34,372 bases of DNA from Candidatus Kryptoniota bacterium (GTDB taxonomy: Bacteria > Bacteroidota > Ignavibacteria > Kryptoniales > JAKASW01): assembly GCA_024641705.1 (NCBI GenBank), contig JAHECO010000039.1:1-34372 (forward strand). Reading direction: 5' to 3'. Below, one piece after another: positions 1 through 8,216 of the stretch. Both the position numbers and the translations under genes were made by a program. Under the pieces are notes generated by a model, which saw nothing but the letters and a program-made list of their open reading frames with translations, was not told where the DNA came from and made no database searches. The first letter of the stretch is position 1; each line of letters opens with the position of its first letter.

Positions 1-783
1 GATGCTAATGATGCATACAAGTGGGTGCGTTCACTCACAAGCCCCGACGTTACCTTTGATGATGCCACCATGTGCGAGATGGTTCACGATACCTATGATT
101 TCCAAAGGACGCCGGAAACCGCGGCTCACGGGGCATTGATATGTTCTGTGATACAAATGCTGGTCGATCCGGACAACAACGATCCGATCGAGGTATTCCC
201 GGCTATTCCTGCATCTTGGTGGAGTTCGGGTGTAAGTTTCAAATATATCCTAGTCAAAGGAGGCATCGAAGTAAGCGGCAGTATCAGTGGCGCAAATGTA
301 ATTGTAAGTCTCACGAACATTAATTCGGCTTCCAAGAACGTAAACCTGCGCGTGTGGCTTCCGTCGGGGACCACATCTCTTAGTCAGTCACCGACTGGAA
401 CGGTAGTTGCGAATGGTTATGCAACGTTAAGCGATACTCTGAAGGGGAACGGCACCAATACTTACAGTTTCGTACTTCCGGTGACATCGGTAAAAAAAAC
501 GGGAAACGGCGGAATACCTACTAAGTTTGCCTTATCCCAGAATTATCCTAATCCGTTTAACCCGACGACCAAGATCGCATACGATGTTCCGGTGAAGGCG
601 CACGTTACGGTTGCGATATACAGCGTATTGGGTCAAAAGGTGGCGACACTAGTTGATGCCTCTAAGAACCCTGGTAGGTATGTCGCGACGTTCGACGGAA
701 GCGAGCTTGCGAGTGGCGTGTATTTGTGCAGGATGACTGCAGGGAACTACTCGTCAACAATCAAACTCATGATGCTGAAATAG
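1..783 (+). CDS. C-terminal part of a secreted glycosidase-like protein with T9SS sorting domain (5' partial)
   Basis: The reading frame is open from base 1 (DANDAYKWVRSLTSP...), so this is the end of a longer gene that starts outside the window; the internal GTG at 25 is not a real start. The first ~110 residues (SVIQMLVDPDNNDPIEVF, PAIPASW, then a short beta-rich stretch) resemble the C-terminal part of (alpha/alpha)6-barrel glycosidases such as GH95-type fucosidases, where an LLPALP-like motif and a 'GGF.V' strand follow the barrel; this is inference from pattern only. From about residue 175 the FALSQNYPNPFNPTTKI motif, a VLGQKV strand and a final LASGVYLCRM and IKLMMLK strand form a canonical type A sorting domain of the type IX secretion system, so the protein is probably exported and anchored or released outside. 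It heads a small carbohydrate-degradation block. Confidence 0.75.
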   Translation, partial: DANDAYKWVRSLTSPDVTFDDATMCEMVHDTYDFQRTPETAAHGALICSVIQMLVDPDNNDPIEVFPAIPASWWSSGVSFKYILVKGGIEVSGSISGANVIVSLTNINSASKNVNLRVWLPSGTTSLSQSPTGTVVANGYATLSDTLKGNGTNTYSFVLPVTSVKKTGNGGIPTKFALSQNYPNPFNPTTKIAYDVPVKAHVTVAIYSVLGQKVATLVDASKNPGRYVATFDGSELASGVYLCRMTAGNYSSTIKLMMLK

Positions 784-1083
784 GCGACGAAGCGAAACGC
801 TCGTTCTCAAATCGAATCTGCTTGAGACTCATCTTAGTGAGCAGTTCTTGATTGCTCATGCTCTATGCAAGCAGTGTGAGGTTCAGTTGGCCTACGCTGG
901 ACGGTTGTAATCTAAATGTTGAAAATAGAACCGGTCGACAGTCCTCGACAAATCACTCGTGCCGGAGGTTGGGGGGACATGTGATTGACTATGTGGAGAC
1001 TGGCAACTGAAGATCTAGGCATCCATTCTCAGAGATAGATGAGTGTGTCCAGCGGTACTACGACATATCAAAGGGGATTGAAG

Positions 1084-2184
1084 ATGGCCTATTCTAAAAA
1101 AGAATTTGGCATGACAATGACATTCAATACGCTCGCATCGCCGCTGTTGGTTTGCTTGGTCATAGTAGTATTGAATACAAGCTTTGGAATACCAAAGCTC
1201 AATGCACAGGTATTAATGATTCCGAAAATTTCAAAACCGTGGTCAGAAGCCTTGAGATTAATAGGAGACGGTCACACCCTGTATAGCGATTTTGCTCTGA
1301 TAAAAGACAAGCTGGGAAGATGGCATTGTATTGGTACTTTCGGAAAAGGTGAGGGTAATAGTAGTAATGGCTATGCTCTGAGTGATGGTTATTCGTTATT
1401 TCACGCAGTTGGATCTTCGCTTATAAAACCCTTGAGACTACTGAGGAAAATTCCTTATCAAATAAAGTCGCCGACCGCTTATATGTGGTCCCCCATGGCA
1501 ATCTGGAATAAGAAACGCACAACTGCGTATCTGTACTACTTCCACTATTTGGGATCATCGGACTTTACGCAGAACTGTGTCCGGTTATTGATATCTACTT
1601 CCCCTGATCTTTCAATCTGGCATCCATATTCAGCCAAAGGTCTGAAAGAACAGAATATGGTTTTTCGTGAAAGGGATGACCGGGACTTCTGCGTCTTCTG
1701 GGATAAACAATTGAATAAATACCTGATGTATTACGCTTGTGCTGGCACGTATCCTGGGATGAAAGGGCTTCAGACAATAGATCGTGTTCGAACTTCCACC
1801 GACCTGCTGCATTGGTCCGACCCGGTTCCCGTGATGGGGCCGCCCCCCGGATATGGGTGTGCAGAATCGCCCTTTGTTCTATTCAAAGACGGATACTACT
1901 ACCTGTGGGTAAGCGGATGCGATTACAGCCGCGTCTCTCTGTATATTTCCAAGAATCCTTTCAATTTTGGAGATCCTGCTCTTAATCGTATTGAGGAAAT
2001 GCCGGGACATGCGCCCGAAATTGTTAAGGATGGCGGGAAATACTACATGGCATGTTCAATGATTTCAACCGTTCCGAGCAAGACTCCTGCGGCCCACGAT
2101 CTAGACGGGGTTTTCATACAACCGCTGCAATGGATCCCCGCGACCGAACAGATGAAGAAACGTGTGGTAGCGTCCAAGCCGTGA
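1084..2184 (+). CDS. Secreted GH43/GH32-like five-bladed beta-propeller glycosidase
   Basis: I chose the ATG at 1084 because AAGGGG lies seven bases upstream; the frame is open back to 1039 with no better site. The ~366-residue product has an N-terminal hydrophobic stretch (LLVCLVIVVLNTSFG) consistent with a signal peptide. The rest shows propeller-blade repeats typical of the GH43/GH32 superfamily: YSDFALIKDKLGRWHCIGTF, later CVFWDKQLNKYLMYYACAG, then RVRTSTDLLHWSDP, then CAESPFVLFKDGYYYLWVSG, then GHAPEIVKDGGKYYMACS. The acidic positions in blades 1 and 3 (YSD; CAESPF) are where these enzymes place the nucleophile/base and the general acid. The substrate cannot be told from sequence. Its neighbours are two other glycosidase-like genes, and the aldolase-based microcompartment operon lies about 3.3 kb downstream. 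Confidence 0.7.
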   Translation: MAYSKKEFGMTMTFNTLASPLLVCLVIVVLNTSFGIPKLNAQVLMIPKISKPWSEALRLIGDGHTLYSDFALIKDKLGRWHCIGTFGKGEGNSSNGYALSDGYSLFHAVGSSLIKPLRLLRKIPYQIKSPTAYMWSPMAIWNKKRTTAYLYYFHYLGSSDFTQNCVRLLISTSPDLSIWHPYSAKGLKEQNMVFRERDDRDFCVFWDKQLNKYLMYYACAGTYPGMKGLQTIDRVRTSTDLLHWSDPVPVMGPPPGYGCAESPFVLFKDGYYYLWVSGCDYSRVSLYISKNPFNFGDPALNRIEEMPGHAPEIVKDGGKYYMACSMISTVPSKTPAAHDLDGVFIQPLQWIPATEQMKKRVVASKP

Positions 2185-2339
2185 TCGATTTGCTATAGCA
2201 CGTGGCCGGACAAAACAAGAGTCAATCACCCACCGACCAATACGAAATCGTGTCGGTCAGGACAGCCAAAGCGGTATGCTTTAGACTTTGAATTTGTGGA
2301 AGATCAGATTGTCTCCTATCACTAGAGAGAGTGACACAA

Positions 2340-3977
2340 ATGAAGAAGGCTATTCTCTTATTTGTATGCCTGAGTCTATGGTTAAGCTCTGGGGTGACAT
2401 TAGCACAAGACAGCGTTGATATCAACGGCAGCGACGTTGTCCCGCGAATCACTTTTCCTAGAATTACGCAGTCAGACTTTCAACATGCTTTCAACGTCTT
2501 GCAGGGATGCGTGGTCACTCGGCTGCCGGTGTACGGGTTCACGCATCCGTTCATGTATCCCGGGGGCCTGTATGACAAGTGGTGGTACGAGATAGATTCT
2601 GTGAATGTCCTTGGAGCAACTCTCCCTTGTAAGCCCTACTTCGAGAAATTCTGGTGGGAACTGGACGGCTCACTTACTCTAAGCGGTGCGAAATGGGCAA
2701 ACGAGGAATTTGCGGAAAATGTCATGAGGAATTTCATAGCAGTCCAGCGACCCGATGGAAGGATTCCCTTATTCGCACCGGATACTCTCATAATAAAATC
2801 AAAAGTCAGCGCGTTCCCGACATTGTTCGAAATCGGTCACGCTATTGCAAGGCGCACGAGCGATGCGGCATTAGTGCGGTCGATATTCAATTGTTTGAAA
2901 AAGTATTTGGATTGGTGGCTGTTAACAAGGAGGGACAAAACCACGGGGCTTATTACCGGAGTCTTTGAAGAGTCCCTCCCCTCGGATGAAGGACGTGATC
3001 TTACTAGAGCCCCTGTTGATCTCAATTCCGAGATTGTGATCGGATGCGAAAATGTAGCAAGACTCGCGAAGCATTTGGGCGATATGAGAGATTATCGAAA
3101 GTACACCCGGATTGAAAGCGAAATCAAAGATTCGATGAATAAGTATATGTGGGCGGACAGCGCTTATTACTCGTACAATGTGCGAGATAGACATATCGTA
3201 AAAAGGCTTCTTTGCAACACTTTCTACCCGCTGGAAGATAACATTGCGCGAGGGAACAGGGTTAAGAGATTGCTCGAGCTGCTAACCGATAACAGGTACT
3301 TCAACTGGGATCAGAATCCGGTAACTACAGCCTCCAAAATGGATCCGTCATTTAACGAGATCCCCGGAGTCTACAACGGGAGACAGTGGCTGGGCGATGT
3401 CTGGTCAATGAAAAATGTTGCCATAATTCATGGGCTGGAGGACGTAGGACGATATGACCTGGCAGCGTATCTGTCTTACAAAACGGCAATGGAGTTCAAC
3501 AATAATTGCTCGGAGTTTATTATCCCTTCCAGCGGTCTCGGTCAGGGGCAATTGGATTATGGATTGTCAGCCTCGCAGTACATTCAGATCATTGTTGAAA
3601 AGATATTCGGAGTCGACTACGACAATTTCAATAATACAATTACTATAATGCCTAGGCTTGCAGCCGCATTGCGAGGACATGATATTGCCCTTGACTCGCT
3701 GAGACTTCCTGATGGTAACCGGCTGGATTTGGAGATTCAATCGAGTAATTCCGGGGACGTACGGATTAAGTACCAAATCACGGGGGAACACAGGAGCAGC
3801 ATGGAGGTGGGCCTTGCCTTGCCGGATAATAGCAACGTCTCCTATAGAGCTACGGGGAGAGAGGGGAAGCCTGTCAAGTTGTCTACGGTCAAAAAAGGGG
3901 CGGCACGAATATATCAGTACGACTGCGGTCAAAGCGATTCCGGCATGGTTGATTTCATGAGAGGAGAAAATCCATGA
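2340..3977 (+). CDS. Secreted (alpha/alpha)6-barrel glycoside hydrolase, trehalase/GH63-like
   Basis: The ATG at 2340 gives MKKAILLFVCLSLWLSSG plus VTLAQ, a good Sec signal peptide; GAGAGAG lies just upstream, and the GTG at 2331 in the same frame is less likely. The mature protein has hallmarks of the trehalase/GH63/GH37 (alpha/alpha)6 barrel: YDKWWYEIDS near residue 80, FWWELDGSLTLSG near 105, VQRPDGRIP, a tryptophan-rich helix KYLDWWLLTRR, the APVDLNSEI motif (compare PADLN in GH63), and a closing GRQWLGDVWSMKN. A C-terminal beta-sandwich (NTITIMPRLAAALRGHDI and after) follows. Length, about 545 aa, fits a single-barrel glycosidase. It overlaps the following small frame by four bases (ATGA), so the two were probably co-translated. 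The substrate is unknown; proximity to a deoxysugar metabolosome suggests release of sugars from plant or algal polysaccharide. Confidence 0.65.
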   Translation: MKKAILLFVCLSLWLSSGVTLAQDSVDINGSDVVPRITFPRITQSDFQHAFNVLQGCVVTRLPVYGFTHPFMYPGGLYDKWWYEIDSVNVLGATLPCKPYFEKFWWELDGSLTLSGAKWANEEFAENVMRNFIAVQRPDGRIPLFAPDTLIIKSKVSAFPTLFEIGHAIARRTSDAALVRSIFNCLKKYLDWWLLTRRDKTTGLITGVFEESLPSDEGRDLTRAPVDLNSEIVIGCENVARLAKHLGDMRDYRKYTRIESEIKDSMNKYMWADSAYYSYNVRDRHIVKRLLCNTFYPLEDNIARGNRVKRLLELLTDNRYFNWDQNPVTTASKMDPSFNEIPGVYNGRQWLGDVWSMKNVAIIHGLEDVGRYDLAAYLSYKTAMEFNNNCSEFIIPSSGLGQGQLDYGLSASQYIQIIVEKIFGVDYDNFNNTITIMPRLAAALRGHDIALDSLRLPDGNRLDLEIQSSNSGDVRIKYQITGEHRSSMEVGLALPDNSNVSYRATGREGKPVKLSTVKKGAARIYQYDCGQSDSGMVDFMRGENP

Positions 3978-4315
3978 CGGATTCTCTCGGACACCTATTT
4001 GTCATTATGAGTGTGCTGACTCCACTGATCTCAGGAGTTGCGCAAACCCTTCGGATCGAGACCAGTAGAAGGTCGGTCGAGATGGGATATTCGTGCAGGT
4101 CAGGGCCCGAATGTTACTTGCTCAATCCGAAAGTGAGCGGGACTAGCTTATGTCGCCGAATGTCAATCGTCTCAGGTGGGGAGCACAAGAGATCCCTGAC
4201 TCAAGCGGCAAGGCAGTATTCATCTTTCCCATGCCGAAAGCGGGACGCGCTGAGAATCGTGGAGCAGAAGAATAGACTGTATAAGATGAGTGAAAAGGAT
4301 CGGCCGATTGAGTGA
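3974..4315 (+). pseudogene. Possible remnant of a secreted protein gene overlapping the glycosidase
   Basis: The ATG overlaps the stop of the preceding gene (ATGA) and has a strong ribosome site (GAGGAG, eight bases upstream). The first 24 residues (MTDSLGHLFVIMSVLTPLIS) look like a signal peptide. After about residue 50 the translation loses any recognisable character: it becomes rich in Arg, Ser and Cys, and there are no domains. I read it as the 5' end of a further exported glycosidase-type gene whose remainder has been lost or frameshifted. A genuine 113-aa secreted protein cannot be excluded. Confidence 0.35.
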
Positions 4316-4429
4316 TTTCGCAAGGCAACTCTGTGTCTCCTGAGATTCGCGCATGGGTCACATGGAGGAATCCTAAAGGCACATGATTAGTCGAAAACAA
4401 ACCCAACTTAAAATGCGAGGAGAAACGGC

Positions 4430-5053
4430 ATGAAGTCTGGGCAATTGCCAACAACCCTGTTCCTTGACATCGGTGGCGTCCTTTTGACGAACGGATGGGA
4501 CCGCAACTCGCGCAAACGTGCTGCCGAAAAGTTTGATCTCGACTATGACGATATGAATGAGAGACATCATCTGACATATGACACCTATGAGTCCGGGAAG
4601 ATCAGTCTTGATGAATATCTCGAAAGAGTTGTCTTCTATAAAGAGAGAAATTACAGTCGCGATGATTTCAAGAGCTTTATGTATGCTCAGTCAGAGCCTT
4701 ATTCGGACATGATTGAGCTGATTAAGATGCTTAAAGCAAAACACAACTTGAAGGTGGGTGTGATAAGCAATGAAGGGCGTGAATTGACAGAGTACCGGAT
4801 CGCTGAATTCAATTTGAGGGAATTCATAGATTTCTTTGTATGCTCGTGCTTCGTGCACATTAGAAAGCCGGACAGGAAGATATTTCAGATGGCACTTGAT
4901 CTTGCACAGTCTCAACCAAGCCATTCATTGTATGTAGATGATAGAGAGATGTTCGTTGGGGTGGCGCGGGGGCTCGGGATAGCAAGTGTACATCATGTCA
5001 CGAAGAAATCCACCGCGGCGTCACTTGGTTCGATCGGACTTGATATTGGGTAA
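4430..5053 (+). CDS. HAD-superfamily (subfamily IA) phosphatase-like hydrolase
   Basis: The four HAD motifs are in order: motif I LFLDIGGVLL near residue 10 (nucleophile Asp; the second Asp of the usual DxD is replaced by Gly, as in many YihX-like members), motif II GVISN near 115, motif III lysine in IRKPDRKIF near 148, and motif IV LYVDDREMF near 168. The four-helix cap sits between motifs I and II, which makes it subfamily IA. GAGGAGAAACGGC before the ATG is a good ribosome site. It probably dephosphorylates a small phosphorylated metabolite, possibly a sugar phosphate given the surroundings; the substrate is not readable from sequence. A rho-independent terminator lies about 75 bases downstream, which separates this gene from the microcompartment operon. 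Confidence 0.75.
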   Translation: MKSGQLPTTLFLDIGGVLLTNGWDRNSRKRAAEKFDLDYDDMNERHHLTYDTYESGKISLDEYLERVVFYKERNYSRDDFKSFMYAQSEPYSDMIELIKMLKAKHNLKVGVISNEGRELTEYRIAEFNLREFIDFFVCSCFVHIRKPDRKIFQMALDLAQSQPSHSLYVDDREMFVGVARGLGIASVHHVTKKSTAASLGSIGLDIG

Positions 5054-5126
5054 GTAAACGCGTGGTTCAATCGATCGGCCGTCACCCGGTCATGTGACCG
5101 TACGAATGTTGCTTCTCCTTAAGGTT

Positions 5127-5168
5127 GACCCGCTTCAGCACTGATGTGTTGGGGCGGGTCTATTCTTT
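5127..5168 (+). terminator. Rho-independent terminator after the HAD gene
   Basis: GACCCGC (5127-5133) pairs with GCGGGTC (5154-5160), and the T-rich stretch TATTCTTTC follows. The hairpin is preceded by GTTGCTTCTCC (5108-5118), an 11-mer that also precedes the terminator at the end of the microcompartment operon (14902-14912). Confidence 0.7.
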
Positions 5169-5360
5169 CGGACCTGGAAGCATGGAAGACGTTCAGCTGC
5201 AGCCGCATGGAAGTACCCGTAATCGAGGTAAAATCAAACGTCACCGACCTGAAAGCCGCATGGTCCCGGAGGATTCTTCTCCAGTCGCCTAGGGTGGGTG
5301 TTCGGTGGATATGAGAAACCGGGGCCAAAAACGGTCGATTTTCGCATTGTTAGGTAAAAA

Positions 5361-5422
5361 ACAGAAAACATTTCGAAAAAAAACGAAAACATATTGCAAA
5401 CAAACGAAAGGACGTTTATATT
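5361..5422 (+). promoter_or_regulatory. Promoter and phased CGAAA repeats upstream of the DeoR-family repressor
   Basis: TTGCAA (5394-5399), a 17-base spacer and TATATT (5417-5422) form a good sigma-70-like promoter about 28 bases before the repressor start. Across and upstream of the -35 box, AGAAAA/CGAAA motifs recur with their G at 5364, 5375, 5385 and 5406, spaced 11, 10 and 21 bases. All are therefore on one face of the helix. Tandem CGAAA/TTTCG-type half sites are a plausible operator for a DeoR-family sugar repressor, so autoregulation of the operon is inferred. Confidence 0.55.
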
Positions 5423-5449
5423 GGCTTGAGTTGAGATGGTACGTTATCA

Positions 5450-6223
5450 ATGACGCAGATGCGGCAGCAGAAAATACTCGAGTTGCTCGCTTCCAAAGGG
5501 AGCATGACAGTCGCCGAGCTAAGTCAGCAGCTTGACGTTACAGAAGTTACAATAAGGGCCGACCTGAACAACCTGAGCAGAGAAGGAAAGATCGCCAGGG
5601 TTCATGGAGGCGCACAGCTAATTGAAGAGCGGACAAGACAAGAGTACAACTTTCAAACACGCAAAAGTCTCAACTCGCAGAAGAAGGAAAAAATCGGGAG
5701 GCTTGCAGCTCAGCTGGTGAACTCTCTCGATTCCATACTGCTGGATTCAAGCACGACCACCCTGGCGCTTGCGCGTGCTCTGAGAAAGCGTGAAGATCTG
5801 AGGGATGTAACGGTCATACCGACCGGTCTTTGGACGGCGATCGAACTTATGGGCTGCCAAAACATAAACGTCCTTTTGCCGGGTGGGTACCTGAGACATA
5901 CCTCCGGTTCGATCACAGGACTTCCGGCAACCCATTTCCTGGGCGATCTAACCGTCCGGAAGGCATTCCTGGGGGCTTTGGGAATTTCCGCTGAGAAGGG
6001 GTTAACAGACGCTCATCTGCTTGAGGTCGAATTGAAAGAATCCATCATCAGCCGGGTCGAAGAGGTCACTATATTGGTTGACGGCAGCAAGTTCAGGCAA
6101 ACAGGTCTATCAGCATTTGCAGATATAAGTCAAATCAATCGAGTCATAACCGACTCGACCGCTCCGAAAAGTGAACTGGAGAAACTTCGCAAAGCTCGTG
6201 TCGAAGTGTTGATAGCAAAATGA
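5450..6223 (+). CDS. DeoR-family transcriptional repressor of the microcompartment operon
   Basis: Residues ~4-55 form the DeoR winged helix-turn-helix (QKILELLASKGSMTVAELSQ, then VTEVTIRADLNNLSREGKIARVHGGA, the family signature). The C-terminal ~170 residues form the sugar-phosphate-binding domain (LLDSSTTTLALARAL, then VIPTGLWTAIEL, then LLPGGYLR, then FLGALGISAEKGLT and a closing DGSKF motif). The 257-aa length is typical. It probably senses a phosphorylated sugar such as fuculose- or rhamnulose-phosphate and controls the operon it heads. DeoR regulators lead PVM-type metabolosome loci, which agrees. The ATG at 5450 has only a weak ribosome site; an in-frame ATG at 5459 is the alternative. 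The pduL gene starts 15 bases after its stop. Confidence 0.85.
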   Translation: MTQMRQQKILELLASKGSMTVAELSQQLDVTEVTIRADLNNLSREGKIARVHGGAQLIEERTRQEYNFQTRKSLNSQKKEKIGRLAAQLVNSLDSILLDSSTTTLALARALRKREDLRDVTVIPTGLWTAIELMGCQNINVLLPGGYLRHTSGSITGLPATHFLGDLTVRKAFLGALGISAEKGLTDAHLLEVELKESIISRVEEVTILVDGSKFRQTGLSAFADISQINRVITDSTAPKSELEKLRKARVEVLIAK

Positions 6224-6238
6224 AAGGATGTATCGAGA

Positions 6239-6967
6239 TTGTCGCAAAGTAATTCGCTTACCGGCAGTTGTGCAACACAGTCCTGTAATTCTGAAGAAGA
6301 ACTAGTTGACCTCATCGCAAGAGAAGTCCGCAATATACTTCAGTCGGAAATCGCGGGCCCGAAGGTTCGTGCTGTAAGCAATTCCGGATATCCGCTGATC
6401 CCTATAGGTATATCGAATCGTCATGTCCATCTGACGGAGCGGACGTTTCATTTACTCTTCGGCGAACAGACTGAATTTGAGCCTCTGAGGCCGCTGTATC
6501 AGCCCGGAGAATTTGCAAGCAAGCATACTATCACAATAGTTGGCCCCAAGATGCGGAGCATTCCGGCGGTCCGGATTCTCGGGCCTTTCAGGAAGTACGA
6601 CCAGGTCGAGCTGTCCTTGACCGACTCGATATTTCTCGGCGTGGATCCGCCCGTCGCAAACTCGGGTTCCCTGGAAAAGGCGGCGTCGCTGACGCTAGTA
6701 GGACCGCATAATTCGATCCATTGCGAGAAGTGTGCGATCGTGGCTAATCGTCATATTCACTCGACGGACGAGGAAGCGGCCATGTTCGGGCTGAAGAACG
6801 GCGATTTCTGCAAGATCCGCATCGGAGGAGAAAAAGGCGTCGTGTTCGAGAATGTGCTTGTCAGGACTAACAAGAATTGGGAACTTCAAATTCATCTCGA
6901 TACCGATGATGCTAACGCCGCGAACATTCGGGATGAAACACTCGCCGAACTCGCAGGTAAAATGTAA
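6239..6967 (+). CDS. pduL: Phosphotransacylase PduL with N-terminal encapsulation peptide
   Basis: PduL transfers an acyl group from CoA to phosphate, which recycles CoA inside the compartment and makes the acyl phosphate for the kinase. The family's two barrel signatures are present: GISNRHVHLT (His62, His64) and KCAIVANRHIHS (Cys165, His172, His174). These supply the metal-binding site. Residues ~18-38 (SEEELVDLIAREVRNILQ) form an amphipathic helix joined by a linker to the barrel, as expected for an encapsulation peptide. The start is TTG at 6239, with AAAGGA nine bases upstream; no ATG in frame gives the complete helix, and the nearby ATG at 6228 is out of frame. The gene is 15 bases after the repressor and 4 bases before the first BMC-P gene. 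Confidence 0.9.
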   Translation: MSQSNSLTGSCATQSCNSEEELVDLIAREVRNILQSEIAGPKVRAVSNSGYPLIPIGISNRHVHLTERTFHLLFGEQTEFEPLRPLYQPGEFASKHTITIVGPKMRSIPAVRILGPFRKYDQVELSLTDSIFLGVDPPVANSGSLEKAASLTLVGPHNSIHCEKCAIVANRHIHSTDEEAAMFGLKNGDFCKIRIGGEKGVVFENVLVRTNKNWELQIHLDTDDANAANIRDETLAELAGKM

Positions 6968-6971
6968 GGCC

Positions 6972-7271
6972 ATGAAACTCGGAAGAGTCATAGGAAAGGT
7001 AGTCTCGACCCGGAAAGAAGGAAATGTCGACGGTCTGAAAATCCTTGTCGTACAGTATCTCGATGATAAGCTGGGCGCGACCGTGAAGACTGCGGCATGT
7101 ATCGACTCGGTCAACGCAGGCGATGGCGATATCGTCCTGTTGGTCTCCTCTTCTTCGGCGAGACTTACGAATGTGACGAAGAATGTCTGCACGGACAATA
7201 CTATAGTCGGCATAGTTGATGCCGTCTCTTCCGAAAATAAACACTTGTACAGGAAATCAAATTCGGATTGA
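6972..7271 (+). CDS. BMC-P (EutN/CcmL-type) pentameric shell vertex protein 1
   Basis: This is a 99-residue single EutN/CcmL domain: MKLGRVIGKVVSTRKEGNVD opens the barrel, followed by GLKILVVQYLD, then AACIDSVNAGDGDIVLLVSSSSARLT and a final IVGIVDAV strand. Pentamers of this family cap the vertices of the icosahedral shell. The frame is open upstream into pduL, but the ATG at 6972 begins exactly where the family begins, just after the pduL stop. It has an unusually long basic tail (SSENKHLYRKSNSD). It is one of four vertex-protein paralogues in this operon. Confidence 0.88.
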   Translation: MKLGRVIGKVVSTRKEGNVDGLKILVVQYLDDKLGATVKTAACIDSVNAGDGDIVLLVSSSSARLTNVTKNVCTDNTIVGIVDAVSSENKHLYRKSNSD

Positions 7272-7277
7272 ATCATC

Positions 7278-7595
7278 GTGGAAGTATCCATCGAAAGATT
7301 AATTGAGTTAATAGTTAAAGAGATCACGGCTGAACTGTCGAGACGCGGAATAGCTGTGATTCCGGCCTCTGGCAAGACGACGTCGTCCGGTGTCCGGATG
7401 TCCCAGAAACATCTTCAAGAAATGGCGGATCTGAAGAATTACAAGACGCCGGTACTGACAGAGAATCATCTTGCATCTTTGGAATCGAGTATACGGGAAA
7501 TTTTGCTTCCGAAGGGAACGGTCGTAACTCCGGGAGCCAGGGATATTATTCTGAAAAGAAAACTGATAATAAGAAGCGACCATAGGACAAATTGA
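7278..7595 (+). CDS. Uncharacterised 105-aa microcompartment-associated protein with encapsulation-like helix
   Basis: I do not recognise a named family. The start is GTG at 7278. Residues 1-24 (MEVSIERLIELIVKEITAEL) form a short amphipathic helix of the type that directs cargo to BMC shells, followed by a Pro/Ser/Gly linker. The C-terminal part contains TPVLTENHLASL and then PKGTVVTPGARDIILKRK, a small motif resembling a 'P.G...TP.A.....' element found in some other compartment-associated proteins such as the EutT end region. It has no obvious catalytic residues. It lies between a vertex protein and a BMC-H gene with very short spacing, so it is most likely a lumen protein, adaptor or organising factor of the compartment. 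Confidence 0.7.
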   Translation: MEVSIERLIELIVKEITAELSRRGIAVIPASGKTTSSGVRMSQKHLQEMADLKNYKTPVLTENHLASLESSIREILLPKGTVVTPGARDIILKRKLIIRSDHRTN

Positions 7596-7606
7596 AAGGA
7601 GAAAAA

Positions 7607-7894
7607 ATGTCGAGAGTGGCTTTGGGCTTCGTGGAGACGCGCGGAAGTGTCGGTGCAATCCAGGCCATCGACGCTATGCTCAAGACGGCGAATGTGGAAT
7701 TCGTCGAGAGGATCGAAATCGGCAGCGCATACGTGACCGCTTTGGTCCGGGGCGAAGTCGGGGCGGTACGTTCATCGGTCGAGGCCGGTGCTGATGCCGC
7801 AGCAAAAGTTGGCGAGCTTGTGAGCACTAACATTATACCTTCAGCGCACGAAGATGTGTTCGCGCTGATCGGAATTGAGAAAGAGGAGAAGTGA
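7607..7894 (+). CDS. BMC-H hexameric shell protein 1
   Basis: This is a single 95-residue BMC domain: SRVALGFVETRGSVGAIQAI, then DAMLKTANVEFVERIEIGSA, then VTALVRGEVGAVRSSVEAGA and KVGELVSTNIIPSAHEDV. Hexamers tile the shell facets. AAAGGAG lies six bases before the ATG at 7607; the same-frame TTG at 7592 is not needed. The pore region (around ERIEIGSAYVT) differs from the other two BMC-H proteins here, so pore selectivity may differ. It is followed after three bases by the next BMC-H gene. Confidence 0.92.
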   Translation: MSRVALGFVETRGSVGAIQAIDAMLKTANVEFVERIEIGSAYVTALVRGEVGAVRSSVEAGADAAAKVGELVSTNIIPSAHEDVFALIGIEKEEK

Positions 7895-7897
7895 ACA

Positions 7898-8200
7898 ATG
7901 GTCGAGGCGTTAGGAATCATCGAGACATTCGGATTTACTGCTGCTATTCAGGCTGCCGACGCAGCGGTGAAATCTGCAAATGTGAAATTGGGGAAATGGA
8001 TCAAGATTGGAGGCGGCCGAGTGGGCATAGTCATACGCGGGGACGTGGCGGCGGTAAATGCGGCAGTCGAAGCCGGCGTACAGGCAGCATCGTCCATAGG
8101 CAATGTAGCTGCGCAGGTCGTCATTCCGAGGCCATCCGACAAACTGTCCCCAAAGTTTCCAATTGAGCCGCTGAGGTCGGAAAAAAAGTCGACGAAATAA
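7898..8200 (+). CDS. BMC-H hexameric shell protein 2
   Basis: This 100-residue BMC domain opens with MVEALGIIETFGFTAAIQAA, continues DAAVKSANVKLGKWIKIGGG and RVGIVIRGDVAAVNAAVEAG, and closes with VVIPRPSDKL. A short basic, flexible tail (PLRSEKKSTK) follows. The GAGGAG site overlaps the end of the previous gene, which suggests coupled translation. The tail is typical of facet proteins whose C-terminus points to one face of the shell. It sits immediately upstream of the aldehyde dehydrogenase gene. Confidence 0.92.
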   Translation: MVEALGIIETFGFTAAIQAADAAVKSANVKLGKWIKIGGGRVGIVIRGDVAAVNAAVEAGVQAASSIGNVAAQVVIPRPSDKLSPKFPIEPLRSEKKSTK

Positions 8201-8216
8201 ATAGCCAAGGTGTAAT

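Noticed and set aside
6228-6239. ATG at 6228 as the pduL start
   Set aside because: It is out of frame with PduL; the TTG at 6239 preserves the encapsulation helix and has its own AAAGGA site.
6695-7375. Long - strand open frames across the microcompartment genes
   Set aside because: They mirror well-supported shell and enzyme genes and show no protein-family pattern.
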